Positions 36,411 through 47,447 of a stretch of 64,000 bases of DNA are shown one piece after another. Below the pieces are notes generated by a model. It was not told the origin of the DNA and made no database searches. It saw nothing but the letters and a program-made list of their open reading frames with translations. The position numbers and the translations under genes are program-made. Within the stretch, counting starts at the first letter, position 1, and each line of letters starts with the position of its first letter. Location: positions 124,001-188,000 of the forward strand of contig JAFREE010000017.1 in NCBI GenBank assembly GCA_019400425.1. Direction: 5' to 3'. The stretch comes from Hymenochaete sp. R1. Its lineage: Eukaryota; Basidiomycota; Agaricomycetes; Hymenochaetales; Hymenochaetaceae.

Positions 36411-39104
36411 TTCGACACGGTTCACACCCTTGATCGCCAGGCCGCGCTGCTTTATATTGTAAGTGAAGACGTCACCTCACTTTCTCACGCAGCTGAATAA
36501 GTCTGACCTTTTCTCCCTTTCTTCCAAACTCGTGTATATGTCGCGACATTTCAGCTATACAAATGTTTTCTTAATTCCACATACTTGCACATATCAAAGG
36601 TTCTGAAGTGTGTTGCTGCCATTAAAGGCCACTGTGGAGTCGTGAGGGCTTGTCGAAAGTTCGGCGCTCCTCACTACTAATCGCGACTCGGTTACCGAGG
36701 CCTGGCCTTCCTTCCGCCACGAACCCCCACTACCTACTCAGCTCCCCTTTGTGAAAGGTCTCAGATGCGCTGAGCTATTGTCGGCACCTCTTCTCGCTGG
36801 GAGTTGCAAGATTTGGAAGAACTCTACGATGGTTGTTCGCATCTCCATGTGCTCTCGCTATACTTATATTTGAACCTTCCCCGAACCAACATCTCTGGAC
36901 GTAATGCTTATCAGCCCATTGAAGTGGCTTAAAATCAATTTTGGCTCGGAATTTGCGCAGATCGAGTTGGGAGCAACTTGTGGATCAAGGGCTCGTTCCC
37001 GGACATTGAAGGCCTGTTGACTATATGTATACTGCCAAACCAATTCACTTGCGTGATTATTGCTCTTTTCAAAGATCCTAATCCCGCGACATATCCATAC
37101 GAGGACTTGGTTTCTGCAGCAGCCGACTGGTCATACCGTCCCAGCTAAGACGCATGACTTTGATTGGCCATAGACAAACTCTAGACCGTTCTGAGGAAAG
37201 GCTCGACTTGGGAACCCGGTAGAGACCCAGGAATTCGGCTGGACTGCAGTGTCCCCATACTGCCTTTTCCCCTCGCAGCACCTTCCAGCCGCGACCCACC
37301 GTGCAGGCTCATTTTTTTCATTCATTACAGGGCCCAATTGCCAAATCGACGAAGCGGTTGACTTGGCGCAAATGAAACGCTTCGGGGTAAGAGAGAGGGG
37401 TACGTGTCAAATAAATAGGCTTTTCTCTATATTGGGGCTGCTCGATTCCTGTTCAGTGAATGATGGCTGAACTGGAAAGAAATTGGGGTGGGCGCGAGGA
37501 AGTGGTGCAAATATTCGGGTCATAGGTCATATACGACAGACAACGGGAGTCACGGCGATGAAAGGGTATAAAAAGAGGTGAATATTGAACTAGTGGACGA
37601 CGGGGGGCGCACTTCCCCCGGATTAACAACCCTTTCGCTCTTTAACCACTTTCTTTTCTTCCTTTGATCGCCCTCCAAGTCAGTAGCAAGCTTCATATTC
37701 TCCGCTTTGAGTTAAGCGACGTTTGTTTATGCCCAAAGTCATTCCATGCATTTGCATGTCGTAAAGTGCAGGCAAGCACTCGGTTTCGTACCCTGTAAGC
37801 AGGGTTTACTTTTTTCGTTCTAAACTGAAAAGCAACTGATCCGCGACGCGCTCTTATAGAAACTACATATAATTCTGGGCGATATACTAGCCCATTCACA
37901 ATCCGCGTGTCACCGGTGTTTGGACATGGGAGTCATCGCGCTCCTTGTTAGGGCGGGTATTTGTGCAAGCTTCGGGTATGTCTTTTTATTCTGCTTCCGC
38001 CGAATTTAATCTCGGCATCTAATTTTTCTAATCCTTGGCCATCGGCCTTGTTTTTTATCCGGAAAATACCAACTTGTTGGAATATAACATATAGGATTGC
38101 TGATTCGGGAGACCGACCACGAGGCCCGTCGTTGAACAAGTATGCGTCCTCGCAATGAGCGGTGATTCAGCTGTGCACACACCGTGTACCCCGTTGGGTT
38201 AGGTTTGGGAAGTTTCTAGCCCGTTCGAGTTCCGTATGTATGTCACCAATAGCTTCGCTTGTTTTTGTACGTGCGATGTTGATGTTGACGGAAAGCGCGG
38301 CAGCGAGTAGTCGAGTAACCGCCGTCTGTGCATTTATCGCGCTTGCAATTTATGGAACCATGTCATCGGGAAACGGAATTTCAAAGATCATCGTTAGAAT
38401 TTGAGATTGTCAAACCGAGGACAGCGTCCAACCCTGAGCAACTGTTATTATCGAACTCGCAGGGCCCCACCGACACGCTGCAAGCAATATTGAGCTCAGA
38501 TGCCCCTCGTTTCGGAGTTGAAATCGGGATCACGTTTAAAGCTTGAAACTTAATTCATGTTTTTGGTCCTAGCGTAACCTGAACAACTCGAAATGGACGC
38601 ATTCATCCGTGCTGCATTACAATACAAGAAAGGTCTGGGGATTTGTTGATACACTGTTCACTGGCAGGTCATTAAGAAAACACGAGTAAAGAGGTAGCAG
38701 CGCAGCGAATCAAAGATACATGAGGAAAAGATGAAAGACGCAATGAAAGCAACTCAACGAAAGGTACGGAGTGAACGAATTGTGAGGTCAGTGTAGGTCA
38801 GCCTGCGATAACATTCAATCAAAACAGCCAAAATCGAGATTGAAATAAATGTGCGTAGATGACCATGAATAGACACGACATATCAAGGTTGGACGAGGTC
38901 TTGAAAGAGGAACGTCAGATGCTCATGCTTTCGACGTCGAAATGGGAATTTAACTGCTCACTTTTTCCATCATGGGAAGTACACACCATGAGATCACCAG
39001 CGCCCATACACAAACCTCGGATTCACCAAAACAACAACCTTAACCTTCCTGTCACTCTCCCCTCGGAGGCCTTCCTCCAATCTCCGTACTCGATCTCCAT
39101 TGTA
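36411..39104. other. Gene-poor region with an orphan TATA promoter
   Basis: About 2.7 kb without a convincing gene. It contains a well-formed promoter-like stretch at 37560-37680 (see the separate entry) and short hydrophobic open frames near 37925-37990 and 38230-38400 that cannot be joined into a gene by eye. The rest is unremarkable. Confidence 0.45.
37564..37680 (+). promoter_or_regulatory. Orphan TATA box and CT-rich leader-like stretch
   Basis: GGGTATAAAAAGAGG at 37564-37578, then 40 nt later the hairpin-forming GGGGGGCGCACTTCCCCC (about 37603-37620), then a long pyrimidine tract (CCACTTTCTTTTCTTCC...) ending near 37680. This is the layout of a highly expressed fungal promoter, but no clear coding frame follows. 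It may drive a non-coding RNA or a decayed gene. Confidence 0.5.
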
Positions 39105-39593
39105 TTACCTCCCACCCGTTGCATCCGAAGTAGCACTGACAGCCATCGTCCCCATCGGTACCGCGATCTCTGAGATCGAGCGTTTGAGCGAACCCATGCC
39201 CTGACTCGAGGCAGCCCCAGCCTTGACGATCCCGAGCTGTATGCGCAGCGCGTTATACATCCCAAGCGTATACTTGTACAAATCTTTCGAGTATTGGCGA
39301 AGGAGGGTCTCTTCGAGGCTGTAGACGTAGCCGTCGTCGTCTTCTGGGCCCAGTGGATCGAGGATGGAGTAAGGAGGAAGAGTGTTGCTGTTCGAGATAA
39401 GACCCGGACTCAGGATCGTAGACTCGGCAGTCACGACGGCTGCTTCTTGAGGATTGCTTCGCGTTTTTGATTCCGAAAGCGATTGGGATGTAGTCGCTGA
39501 CTCGGTAGTAGGTTTAGCAGTCTGAGTAGAGAAAGGGTCCTTTGACTTCGTGCCCGAAGCAGCCTTGGTGTTTCCCTTTATCGTTGTAGGCAT
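39105..39593 (-). CDS. Uncharacterised protein, 162 aa
   Basis: A single-exon frame. The N-terminal 85 residues are Thr/Ser/Lys-rich and disordered. The C-terminal half holds a predicted helix with heptad-like hydrophobics, SLEETLLRQYSKDLYKYTLG then MYNALRIQLGIVKA, ending in a Gly/Ala/Ser-rich tail. No known domain, signal peptide or TM segment. The helical block looks like real protein rather than a shadow frame, and there is no competing gene on the other strand. Function unknown. Confidence 0.6.
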   Translation of the reverse strand: MPTTIKGNTKAASGTKSKDPFSTQTAKPTTESATTSQSLSESKTRSNPQEAAVVTAESTILSPGLISNSNTLPPYSILDPLGPEDDDGYVYSLEETLLRQYSKDLYKYTLGMYNALRIQLGIVKAGAASSQGMGSLKRSISEIAVPMGTMAVSATSDATGGR

Positions 39594-40254
39594 GTCTAGC
39601 GATCTATGTACCCTGTCTATATGCGTAACGAGTCCGCGTCGTACGTTCCTGCGCTCTTCGTTGTGTGCAAGTGTTGCGATGTAGAGATGGAAAAAGAGAG
39701 AAGGACGAGTGGAGATAGTCGACGTTCAAAGCAAAGAGCCGAATGCCGACACAAAAGTGAGTAAGCCAAATGAACCCGCGGTGCGTGTACGCAGCAAGCT
39801 CAAAATCCGCGACGAGTTACGGATGTGGAAGAGCAGGCTATAGAAGCACCGAGACACTAAGACGATAGATCGATAGAGGTGATGGTTTATATTTGAATCG
39901 TAAGACCGAATTCCGGCTCGATAAACCCGAGAAATGGACCCTCAAAAGTTCTCGACTTGTCCTCGCTGACCTTCTATCGTCAGAAACGTGTAAGAGATGT
40001 TTTGAAATAACGATAGCTGATGAGTCGTGTGAGGGAAGGATGAAACGATAGAGAGCTCGTGACGAGTGATATTGCCCAGGCGATTACCTGCACATGACAC
40101 TGTAATCTTCGTTATCTTGTTCACGTAGCTCACATGCATACCTGAGTCGTATAAATTACATTCGTATTTTGATAGTGGACCCGCATGTGATCTAACATGC
40201 ATTGGAGGTCCTCGGAAAGTAGTTTGTCCGGTATAAACCCTTTCAATCCGCTTA
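39594..40254. other. Intergenic, no gene seen
   Basis: This lies between the start of the 162-aa gene and the 3' end of dbr1, both on the minus strand, so it should hold the promoter of the former. No repeat or RNA gene was recognised. Confidence 0.5.
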
Positions 40255-42131
40255 TTACCCTATCGGTACGGGGTTCACCTTGTTTTGGATCTGGAGCAGC
40301 TCACAAAACGCTTCCGTCTGTGGGTTCGTGTACCACGGGGCTAGAAATGAAAATCAAGAAAGCCGAGACTGTCAGTCAGCAAGCAATCTTGACGAAGTTT
40401 CGCCCGAAGAAACCCGGAATCGAACTTCCGACCTTTGCCGAACCAAAGCTATTTTAATGATTGGACTCACGTTGGCTAAATCGATTCGGACCCTCGTTCT
40501 CTGGACCAGGAGCTGTTGGCCGGAACGTCTGGCACTCATTGACTTCTTTTAAGCCTACGTGCTGTTTTACCCATTCTAGCTCTACTTTGATGGCGGCTTC
40601 GGCGTTGACGGCGTCTGGCAGACGTGGTTGGATGCGACTCGTCGAAAAGTATGAGTGGAATGCTCGGGTGATGGCCAGCCATTCGGGGTCCAGCATGACT
40701 AGATGTGGTGATGAAGTTGACTGCGATGGGATGTCAATAACCTACGAAATTGGATGATTAAAGTCAACCAAAATTACTTGGAAACATATGTGATTGCGCT
40801 AACCTCGAGGTATTGCCGCTTCGGTAAACATTTATCAAGAGCGAGAAACTGCGTTGTTCGTTGCACGGCAGGTATTATGACGTCCTCGATTTCATCCTCT
40901 AAGACAATCTCATCAGGATTATCTGCCTTTGGTTCTTTGGGAAGCGACGCATTTTCATTAGTTTTGGCTTCGGTTTGGGGTGTCGTGTCGTCGTCGAAGT
41001 CATCAATCTGGATCTCATCAGGATTCTCAACGCGTGGCACTTTATACGTTCATAATTATTAGTGCAAATTCGGCCTGCGGCATAGGAATAAAATCAACGA
41101 ACCTTGAGCACTGTTCCCAACCAGTCCCTCCCCTCCATGTACGACTGTAGCTTCAAACTTGCAATGTAGATGAGCAGCAAACCACCACCGCGGCTTCAGC
41201 TTCTGAAGCAACTGCATCGCAGGCGGGGATCCGAGTTGGTTTCTTTCGACATCAGCTCGAAAGAAAGGCTTCCGTCGCAGCAATCCGTGCGCGTCGCCGT
41301 ATTGTACGATCCCACACGGCCAGTCGTGTGAAAGAACGATATCTGGAGAAGACAACTGTAGAAATCTTATCAGCCTTGATTCATTCCAGCAAGACCTATG
41401 ATGGAGAAGTACCTGAGAGAGTCGGAAGACATCATACTCTCGAATGTGGTATATACTCCGCATTCCATCGTCCGTGTATGGGTGTCTTTCGAAGTGACCT
41501 GCCGTTCAAGGACTTAAAATTAAAGTGAGCTGTAAAGGCACAAATTGCAATACCTTACCGAGCTTGTAATGATTATTTTTGTATATGCCTGAGAGACCTG
41601 CTATCCGAACACCATTCACCTGCACACAACCAGCGAGACCGATAAAGTATATGTTGGGCGCCAGCCAACCGCCATGGTAGCTGTAAAGGTTCAAGCTCTC
41701 GGTCACAACTGCAAATAGCAACGACGTAGACGTACAGTTCCCACATGTAATTGGAAGCTTCATGATTCCCGCCAATCACGAGTGTCAGAACAGGGGCTGT
41801 CTTTTCTCCGGTGTAATATCTGCGAGAAGAAGCCGTGCGAGCAAGTTAAGGACAGGGAAAATAACGTAGATGAGTCCCACACCTGTAGAACCCTCCGAGG
41901 CGCTTGTATTTGTTCGGCACGGCCATGCACTGGAGGTCCTGACTATTCCGAATGGCTTGAAAGTCGCCACAGATGAGGAGACAATCAACTTTGTACCCAT
42001 TCTGTGTTTCAAGACGAGCGATATCGGAGTAGATGGCATCGAGCTCGCCGTGGCAGCAACCTTCGACAGCGATCTAGGGTAGAAAAGGTTGGCACTTTGG
42101 TTGTACACGACATGTAAAGGTATACCTTCAT
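40255..42131 (-). CDS. dbr1: RNA lariat debranching enzyme Dbr1
   Basis: Dbr1 hydrolyses the 2'-5' branch of excised intron lariats in the nucleus. A tiny first exon encodes just Met-Lys (42126-42131), spliced to [20 protein letters not shown]. The metallophosphoesterase residues follow in order: GCCHGELD (metal-binding Cys/His), [12 protein letters not shown] block near 41960, GGNHE (about 41765-41780), the [14 protein letters not shown] motif (about 41310-41345) and the [10 protein letters not shown] motif (about 41150-41180). The C-terminal DBR domain includes [27 protein letters not shown] and [17 protein letters not shown], ending at 40255. An acidic insert ([13 protein letters not shown]) separates catalytic and C-terminal parts. 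All catalytic motifs are present. A tRNA-Ile gene lies 126 nt upstream on the same strand. Confidence 0.93.
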
Positions 42132-42257
42132 GAGGACTCGGATCCTTGAGTCTGGGTTATGATCATGCCCGTTGAAGAGGAACGATGTCAGAAGATGCCG
42201 TGAGTGAATCGGAAATGCAAAATAAAAATAAAAATGACAATGTGAAGCAGCGGATAG

Positions 42258-42331
42258 TGGCCCGTACGGGGGTCGAACCCGCGACCTTGGCGTTATTAGC
42301 ACCACGCTCTAACCAACTGAGCTAACCGGCC
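42258..42331 (-). tRNA. tRNA-Ile (anticodon AAT)
   Basis: 74 nt on the minus strand, without intron. The 5' end is GGCCGGTTAGCTCAGTTGG (A box TAGCTCAGTTGG), the anticodon loop is CTAATAA with anticodon AAT, the T arm contains GGGTTCGACCC (B box) and the 3' end is ACGGGCCA. The acceptor stem is GGCCGGT/ACGGGCC with one G-G mismatch at position 5-68, the same arrangement as in well-known eukaryotic tRNA-Ile(AAT). It carries no encoded CCA. It sits in the promoter side of dbr1. Confidence 0.95.
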
Positions 42332-42854
42332 ATACTCATAAGCAAAAGTTGTTACATCTATAACCTGTATACTAAATAATATAAAAGTGATTTGAAAACG
42401 TGTCCTTCTTTTCTCTGAAACCCTCATGCACCGAATAGACGTCAAGAACAATGGAATCCGAGATCATCTAATCTAAACCTTGTCCCGGAAGCAATCTGCC
42501 TCTCGTGGTCAGGGAACGAACCTGCTAGTAAACTCTACAGCCTTTGCGCAGTCTCAAGTCTCGGCCCAACCGTCTCACCAAGTCAGTCGTAAGAAGGCAC
42601 CCCTGGAAGAACACATGTTCATCCATGCTTCACTCGGTAGTGTTTTCAGGGAGAGCAATAACCACACGTGAACATAATCCGCAGTGGATGAGGACACCCG
42701 GGGAAACTTCGGCGTATTTCGAACCCCATTGTCGCACTTAAACTCGTCCATCCACAAGCAACGGTTCCCGACGTCCTATTTATCTATCCTCTCTCTCACT
42801 CTTTCCCCCTTGATCTCTTCATCAGCTGGCAGAGGAAAAGAGGGCAGACAAAAT
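42332..42854. other. Divergent intergenic (tRNA-Ile / beta-glucosidase)
   Basis: About 520 bp holding the upstream region of the tRNA and the promoter and CT-rich leader (42770-42850) of the GH3 gene. No other feature was recognised. Confidence 0.5.
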
Positions 42855-45800
42855 ATGGCACCTTCCGATATCGCCAATGCAGACATCTCTGCGCTCGTTG
42901 AGAAGCTCACTTTGGAGGAGGCTTCGGAGCTCATTGCTGGTGTTGGTTTCTGGCACACTCACGGCGTCGAGCGTCTTAATATACCAGCCATCAAAGTGCG
43001 TTATCACGTTCGTCATGAAACCAACAAGTGTTGACGATTGTGAAAGGTCAGTGATGGCCCGAACGGTAAGATCTGAGCTCGCCGATGCCACTGATGAGTC
43101 TGCGCATATACTCAGTTGATCTGTGCGTTTGTAGGTGTCCGTGGTAACTTCTTCTTCATGGGAACTCCTGCGAAATGTCTACCGGTGCGTAGCCCTTCTC
43201 TGCATGATATCAAATATGAATATAAACCGACTTATTTTCGAAATACTATTATTATGCGTGTCGTATACTGTGACAGTGCGCTACCGGGCTCGCCGCGACA
43301 TTCGACACAGAACTCATCGAAGAGGTCGGCGCTAAGCTCCTGGCGCCAGAGGCAAAGCTCAGATCCGCCTCCGTTATCCTAGGGCCTACGTGTAATATCC
43401 AACGAGTCCGTGCCCTTCTTTTCCTTACCCTTAACTCTTCTCTGATTCCAACATATCATCCTTGCTTCGCGCTTATCAGAGCCCACTTGGAGGACGTGTG
43501 CGTATTGAGTTACCTCGGACTTATATGGAGCAAAATAATGAATGGTCGGATGTTTTCTTCTTCAGAGCTTTGAGAGCTTCTCCGAGGATCCCGTTCTCTC
43601 GGGCCTGATCGCCGCTTCATATGTCGCCGGAGTTCAATCCAAGGGCATCGCCACGACCATCAAGCACTATTCGTCCGTGCCTCTAATAAAATTGGTTTCA
43701 ATATTCCGCTGACGGGATTGTGCTTTTAAAAATTAGGACGAACGACAAAGAACTCGATAGATTTGGATCCAGTAGCAATGTCAGCCACCGTGCTCTCCGT
43801 GAAATCTACCTTATGCCATTCATGCTGGCAGAGAAGTTCGCAAAGCCCTGGTCGTACATGACTGCGTAAGAAGACATAGTCATACAGGATAGTCTTGTTA
43901 AGCTTACCGATAACCCAGTTACAATAAACTCAATGGCCTTCACGTTTCCGAGAATCCGTTCATGATTCAGGATGTCCTGCGAAAAGAATGGGGATCCGAC
44001 GCGATGACTATGAGCGACTGGTGCGCCGTTACCGAAGCCTATTTGAATGATATTCTGATTTTATAACCCTGCAAAAACAGGTTTGGTGTGTATAGCGTGG
44101 CGGAAAGCATCAACGCTGGACTCGATCTTGAAATGCCTGGCACCAACAAGTGGCGTGTATGGGACAAAGTCCGTCGTTCAGTCGAGAGCCGCAAGACGAC
44201 AGCTCGCCTGGTGAAACAGCGCGCAGAGAACGTCCTCAAGTTCGTCCAGCGCTGTGCCCAAGCTTGCCCCGAAGTAAGCGCTCATGCTCGTCGGATCTCA
44301 TTGAGATAGCAATTGCAGACTCCCTAACCATGCTATGCTTATAACCTTTCCAGATACTCGATGGTGACGGCAAAGAACGCACACACGAGAGCGAAGACGA
44401 CCTCAAGCTCATGCGCAAACTTGCCTCCGAGACGATCGTTCTCCTCAAGAACGATACCGGCCTCCTCCCCCTCCAACCGACCAAACTGAAGAAGGTCGCC
44501 ATCCTCGGCGGCAACGCAAAGGCGCGCGTGCTCTCCGGGGGAGGATCAGCAGCTCTCAAGCCGTCGTTCTTCGTCACTCCTTATGACGGCATCGTTAACG
44601 CGCTTCCTAAGGATGTGGAAGTTACGTATGCTGAGGGCGCCAGAGGTGTGACTTGTCTCTGAAATACCCATCTACAATCTCTAGGACTGATAATGTATGC
44701 AATGATAGCAACCAAGCTCCTTCCATCCCTTGACGCTGACATCGTCACGGAGAAAGGCGAGCCATGCTTTGTTGGCGAATGGTACGACAACAGCAAGAAA
44801 GATCGACTCGTCCAGGAGGGAGACCCCGTTGTCGTGAACGTCATTGATGAGACTCAGGGCTTCATCTCTATTGATAAGCCCAAGGGTCTCGCAGAAGTCT
44901 ACACGCTTCACCTCCGTGGTAAACTCAAGCCGAGGGAGAAGGACATGAAGTTCGAGTTCGGACTGATCGCGGCTGGGAGGGCAAAGGTAAGGATTCAATG
45001 CGTATATTCTTGTCAAGTGGATCTCACTGGGTTATACGTTCCAGTTGTACGTCGATGACGAACTTCTTATCGATAACTGGACGCGCCAGAGGCGGGGTGA
45101 AGCCTTCTTCAACTCCGGGACCCAAGAAGAGAAAGCAGTCTTCAATTGCAAAGCCGGCGTGTCGCATAACATCCACATTCACTTCGTCAACGTTCGTGGC
45201 CCAGCTGACGGCGACGAAGATGAGGTAGTCATGGATAGTAACCCGGGGTACCGGTTGGGTGGTGCGCCTGTCATTGATGCAGACGAAGAGCTTGAGGAAG
45301 CGGAGAGACTAGCGCAAGAGGCGGACGTCGCAGTTGTAGTTGTTGGGTTGAATTCGGATTGGGAGAGTGAAGGTTATGATCGGAAGACGCTTGACCTTGC
45401 GTGGAGGACTGATGAACTTGTTGCGAGGGTTGCAGCTGCTAACAAGAACACAGTTGTCGTGACACAGTCGGTGAGGCGAATTGACTTCATAATCAGATAT
45501 TGAACTTACTCTTGACACGTCTACAGGGTTCATCGATTGTTATGCCCTGGGCTGACAAAGTACCCTCCATCCTACATGCTTGGTACTTGGGTAACTCTAC
45601 TGGAGATGCCATCGCAGATGTTCTCCTCGGTAAAGTCAACCCGTCTGGGAAAATGTCCTTAACATTTCCGAAACGTTTGGAGGACACGCCGTCGTACGGA
45701 CATTTCCACACGGAACACGGTGACGTTTTGTATGCCGAAGACATTTTCGTTGTAAGTAATAAGGCTCCCCTGTCAGACTTTTGAACTCTGTCTGAGATGA

Positions 45801-46354
45801 GATGGACGTGATGCCAGGGTTACAAGCATTATCACAACATCAAGATCGAGCCGCAGTGGGCGTTTGGGTACGTGTTTCGTTCCGTGCCTCTCAGTCAATG
45901 TTGAGCCTGAACAATGTATATTAGTCACGGACTTTCATACACCACATTCAAGTACTCCGACCTGAGCGTGTCCGAGCCAAAGATGGTCAGTCTCCAAGAC
46001 GGAAAAAAGGACCTCACCATTACCGTCTCGCTCGCTGTCACCAATACCGGCTCCGTAGCCGGTTCCGAGGCGGTCCAAGTCTACGTCTCGATGTCTCCCG
46101 AGTCGCCGCTCACACAAGTTCCCCTTGCTCTGCGCGGGTTCAAGAAAGCGCGAAACATTCAGCCGGGCGAGAGTCGCAAGGTCGAGATCGTTTTGGATAA
46201 ATATGCGGTGAGTTATTGGGAGGAGAGGATCCGTGCCTGGGTGATTGATGAAGGAGAGTACGGGGTTCATGTTGGGCCTTCATCGAGCGATCTACCATTG
46301 AAAGCAACGATCACGCTGATCAAGGGAAACGTATTTGAATGGAACGGGTTGTAG
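42855..46354 (+). CDS. GH3 beta-glucosidase with PA14 insert
   Basis: A many-exon gene for a family 3 glycoside hydrolase that releases glucose from beta-glucosides such as cellobiose. It starts [20 protein letters not shown] with no signal peptide, so it is probably intracellular. The (beta/alpha)8 domain includes [45 protein letters not shown] and the nucleophile motif MTMSDW (Asp, near 44010-44030). The second domain includes [18 protein letters not shown]14 domain is inserted (about 44705-45200; FVGEWYDN...[22 protein letters not shown]). The alpha/beta sandwich then resumes with [37 protein letters not shown] and [13 protein letters not shown]-terminal fibronectin-III-like domain ([11 protein letters not shown]...[18 protein letters not shown]) ends at 46354. 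The order of domains matches the PA14-type GH3 subgroup. Confidence 0.93.
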
Positions 46355-47447
46355 TTGAGGTTGCCCCCATATCTAGTGCCTTCCACCTTTCGTACACCTG
46401 TCCGACTTTTACTGAAGAGTGGACCAGGCGATCAAGTCTGAAGAGTGGATTGTTCACGAGATGTGTATCATGTTATTCCCGTCATTTGCAATGTCAGCTC
46501 GAGCGCGTACTGGATGTGTAAAATTAGAAAAACAATAAATGGACATCATGATTCCAATGATCGGGTAATGAAGACGCCATTCGATTGTCCGCAAGGAGAA
46601 GCCGTAGAGACAGCCGAGAATGGTGGTGCGTAAATGGATCAGTAGAAGCGAGAAAAAGGCGTTATTCTGTGGTAGTCGTTATACGCCGAGCTGAGTAACA
46701 AGCAAGCTATACTGTTTCAACTACGGGTTTGAAGGCTGACTTTGGTGGACGTTCGGAAGTTGAGTTGAGGTGAGAGAGTGTTGAGACGTCCGTGTGCAAG
46801 AGCGATTCTCCGTTTTCGGGGTCAAATGCCGATCATTTGCTTACGCAAGCAATGCGTTCTCCGAAGTCGGTCGCTGTTGCTCGACCGACCAGGTCCGTTG
46901 AAGTCATCGTGCCATCGGTCGTTCATCCTCTTCCGTCATGTACTCCGGTCGGATTCTTCAGTAACGACGCACAAATTATTATTATTGAAAGTCCTGCAAG
47001 TCAAGGCACAATCTCGCGTCTGGCCCAACGTTGTCGACCTCTTTACCCCGTTTGATGATGGATCAGATCTCTCAATGAACTTGACAGTTCCTTTTGGGCC
47101 TCTCCTCCGGTGCAGACCCTAGCAGCGCCATCTCTGGCCCACCAACACCACCACCGATCACGTCTCCTGCTCAACCTTGGTATCTCTCTTGGTCTTCTTC
47201 TTTTACCTACGTAGTTGTCGTCGCCGTCGCTCTGTCGCCTCAGCTGCGAACCTCTTCTACCTCGCACCACCCCTTCTAGGTGCCCCCTCAGTCAACTTCC
47301 AGTCACTCCTTTTGTTTCCTTGATCCAACCTCTTTTCAGTTCTGTCTCTGGGACTTTCTTTTCATTCTTTCGTTAAGTCACTCATCCATATGTACTTTTG
47401 ACGACAAACTCCTTTTCTCTATCATTATTCTTCCATTTCTCTGAACA
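46355..47447. other. Intergenic, no gene seen
   Basis: About 1.1 kb between two + strand genes. The last 300 bp are CT-rich and form the likely promoter and leader of the next gene. Open frames around 46780-47120 on the + strand overlap each other and show no family signal. Confidence 0.5.

Noticed and set aside
36600..37470. Short frames on both strands in the gene-poor region
   Set aside because: All under 75 codons, overlapping on opposite strands, with no promoter or family signal.
40395..40490. A second tRNA gene (minus strand) in the dbr1 intron
   Set aside because: A B-box-like GTTCGATTC and two hairpins are present, but loops have six bases instead of seven and no acceptor stem closes. 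Kept only as a tRNA-like finding.
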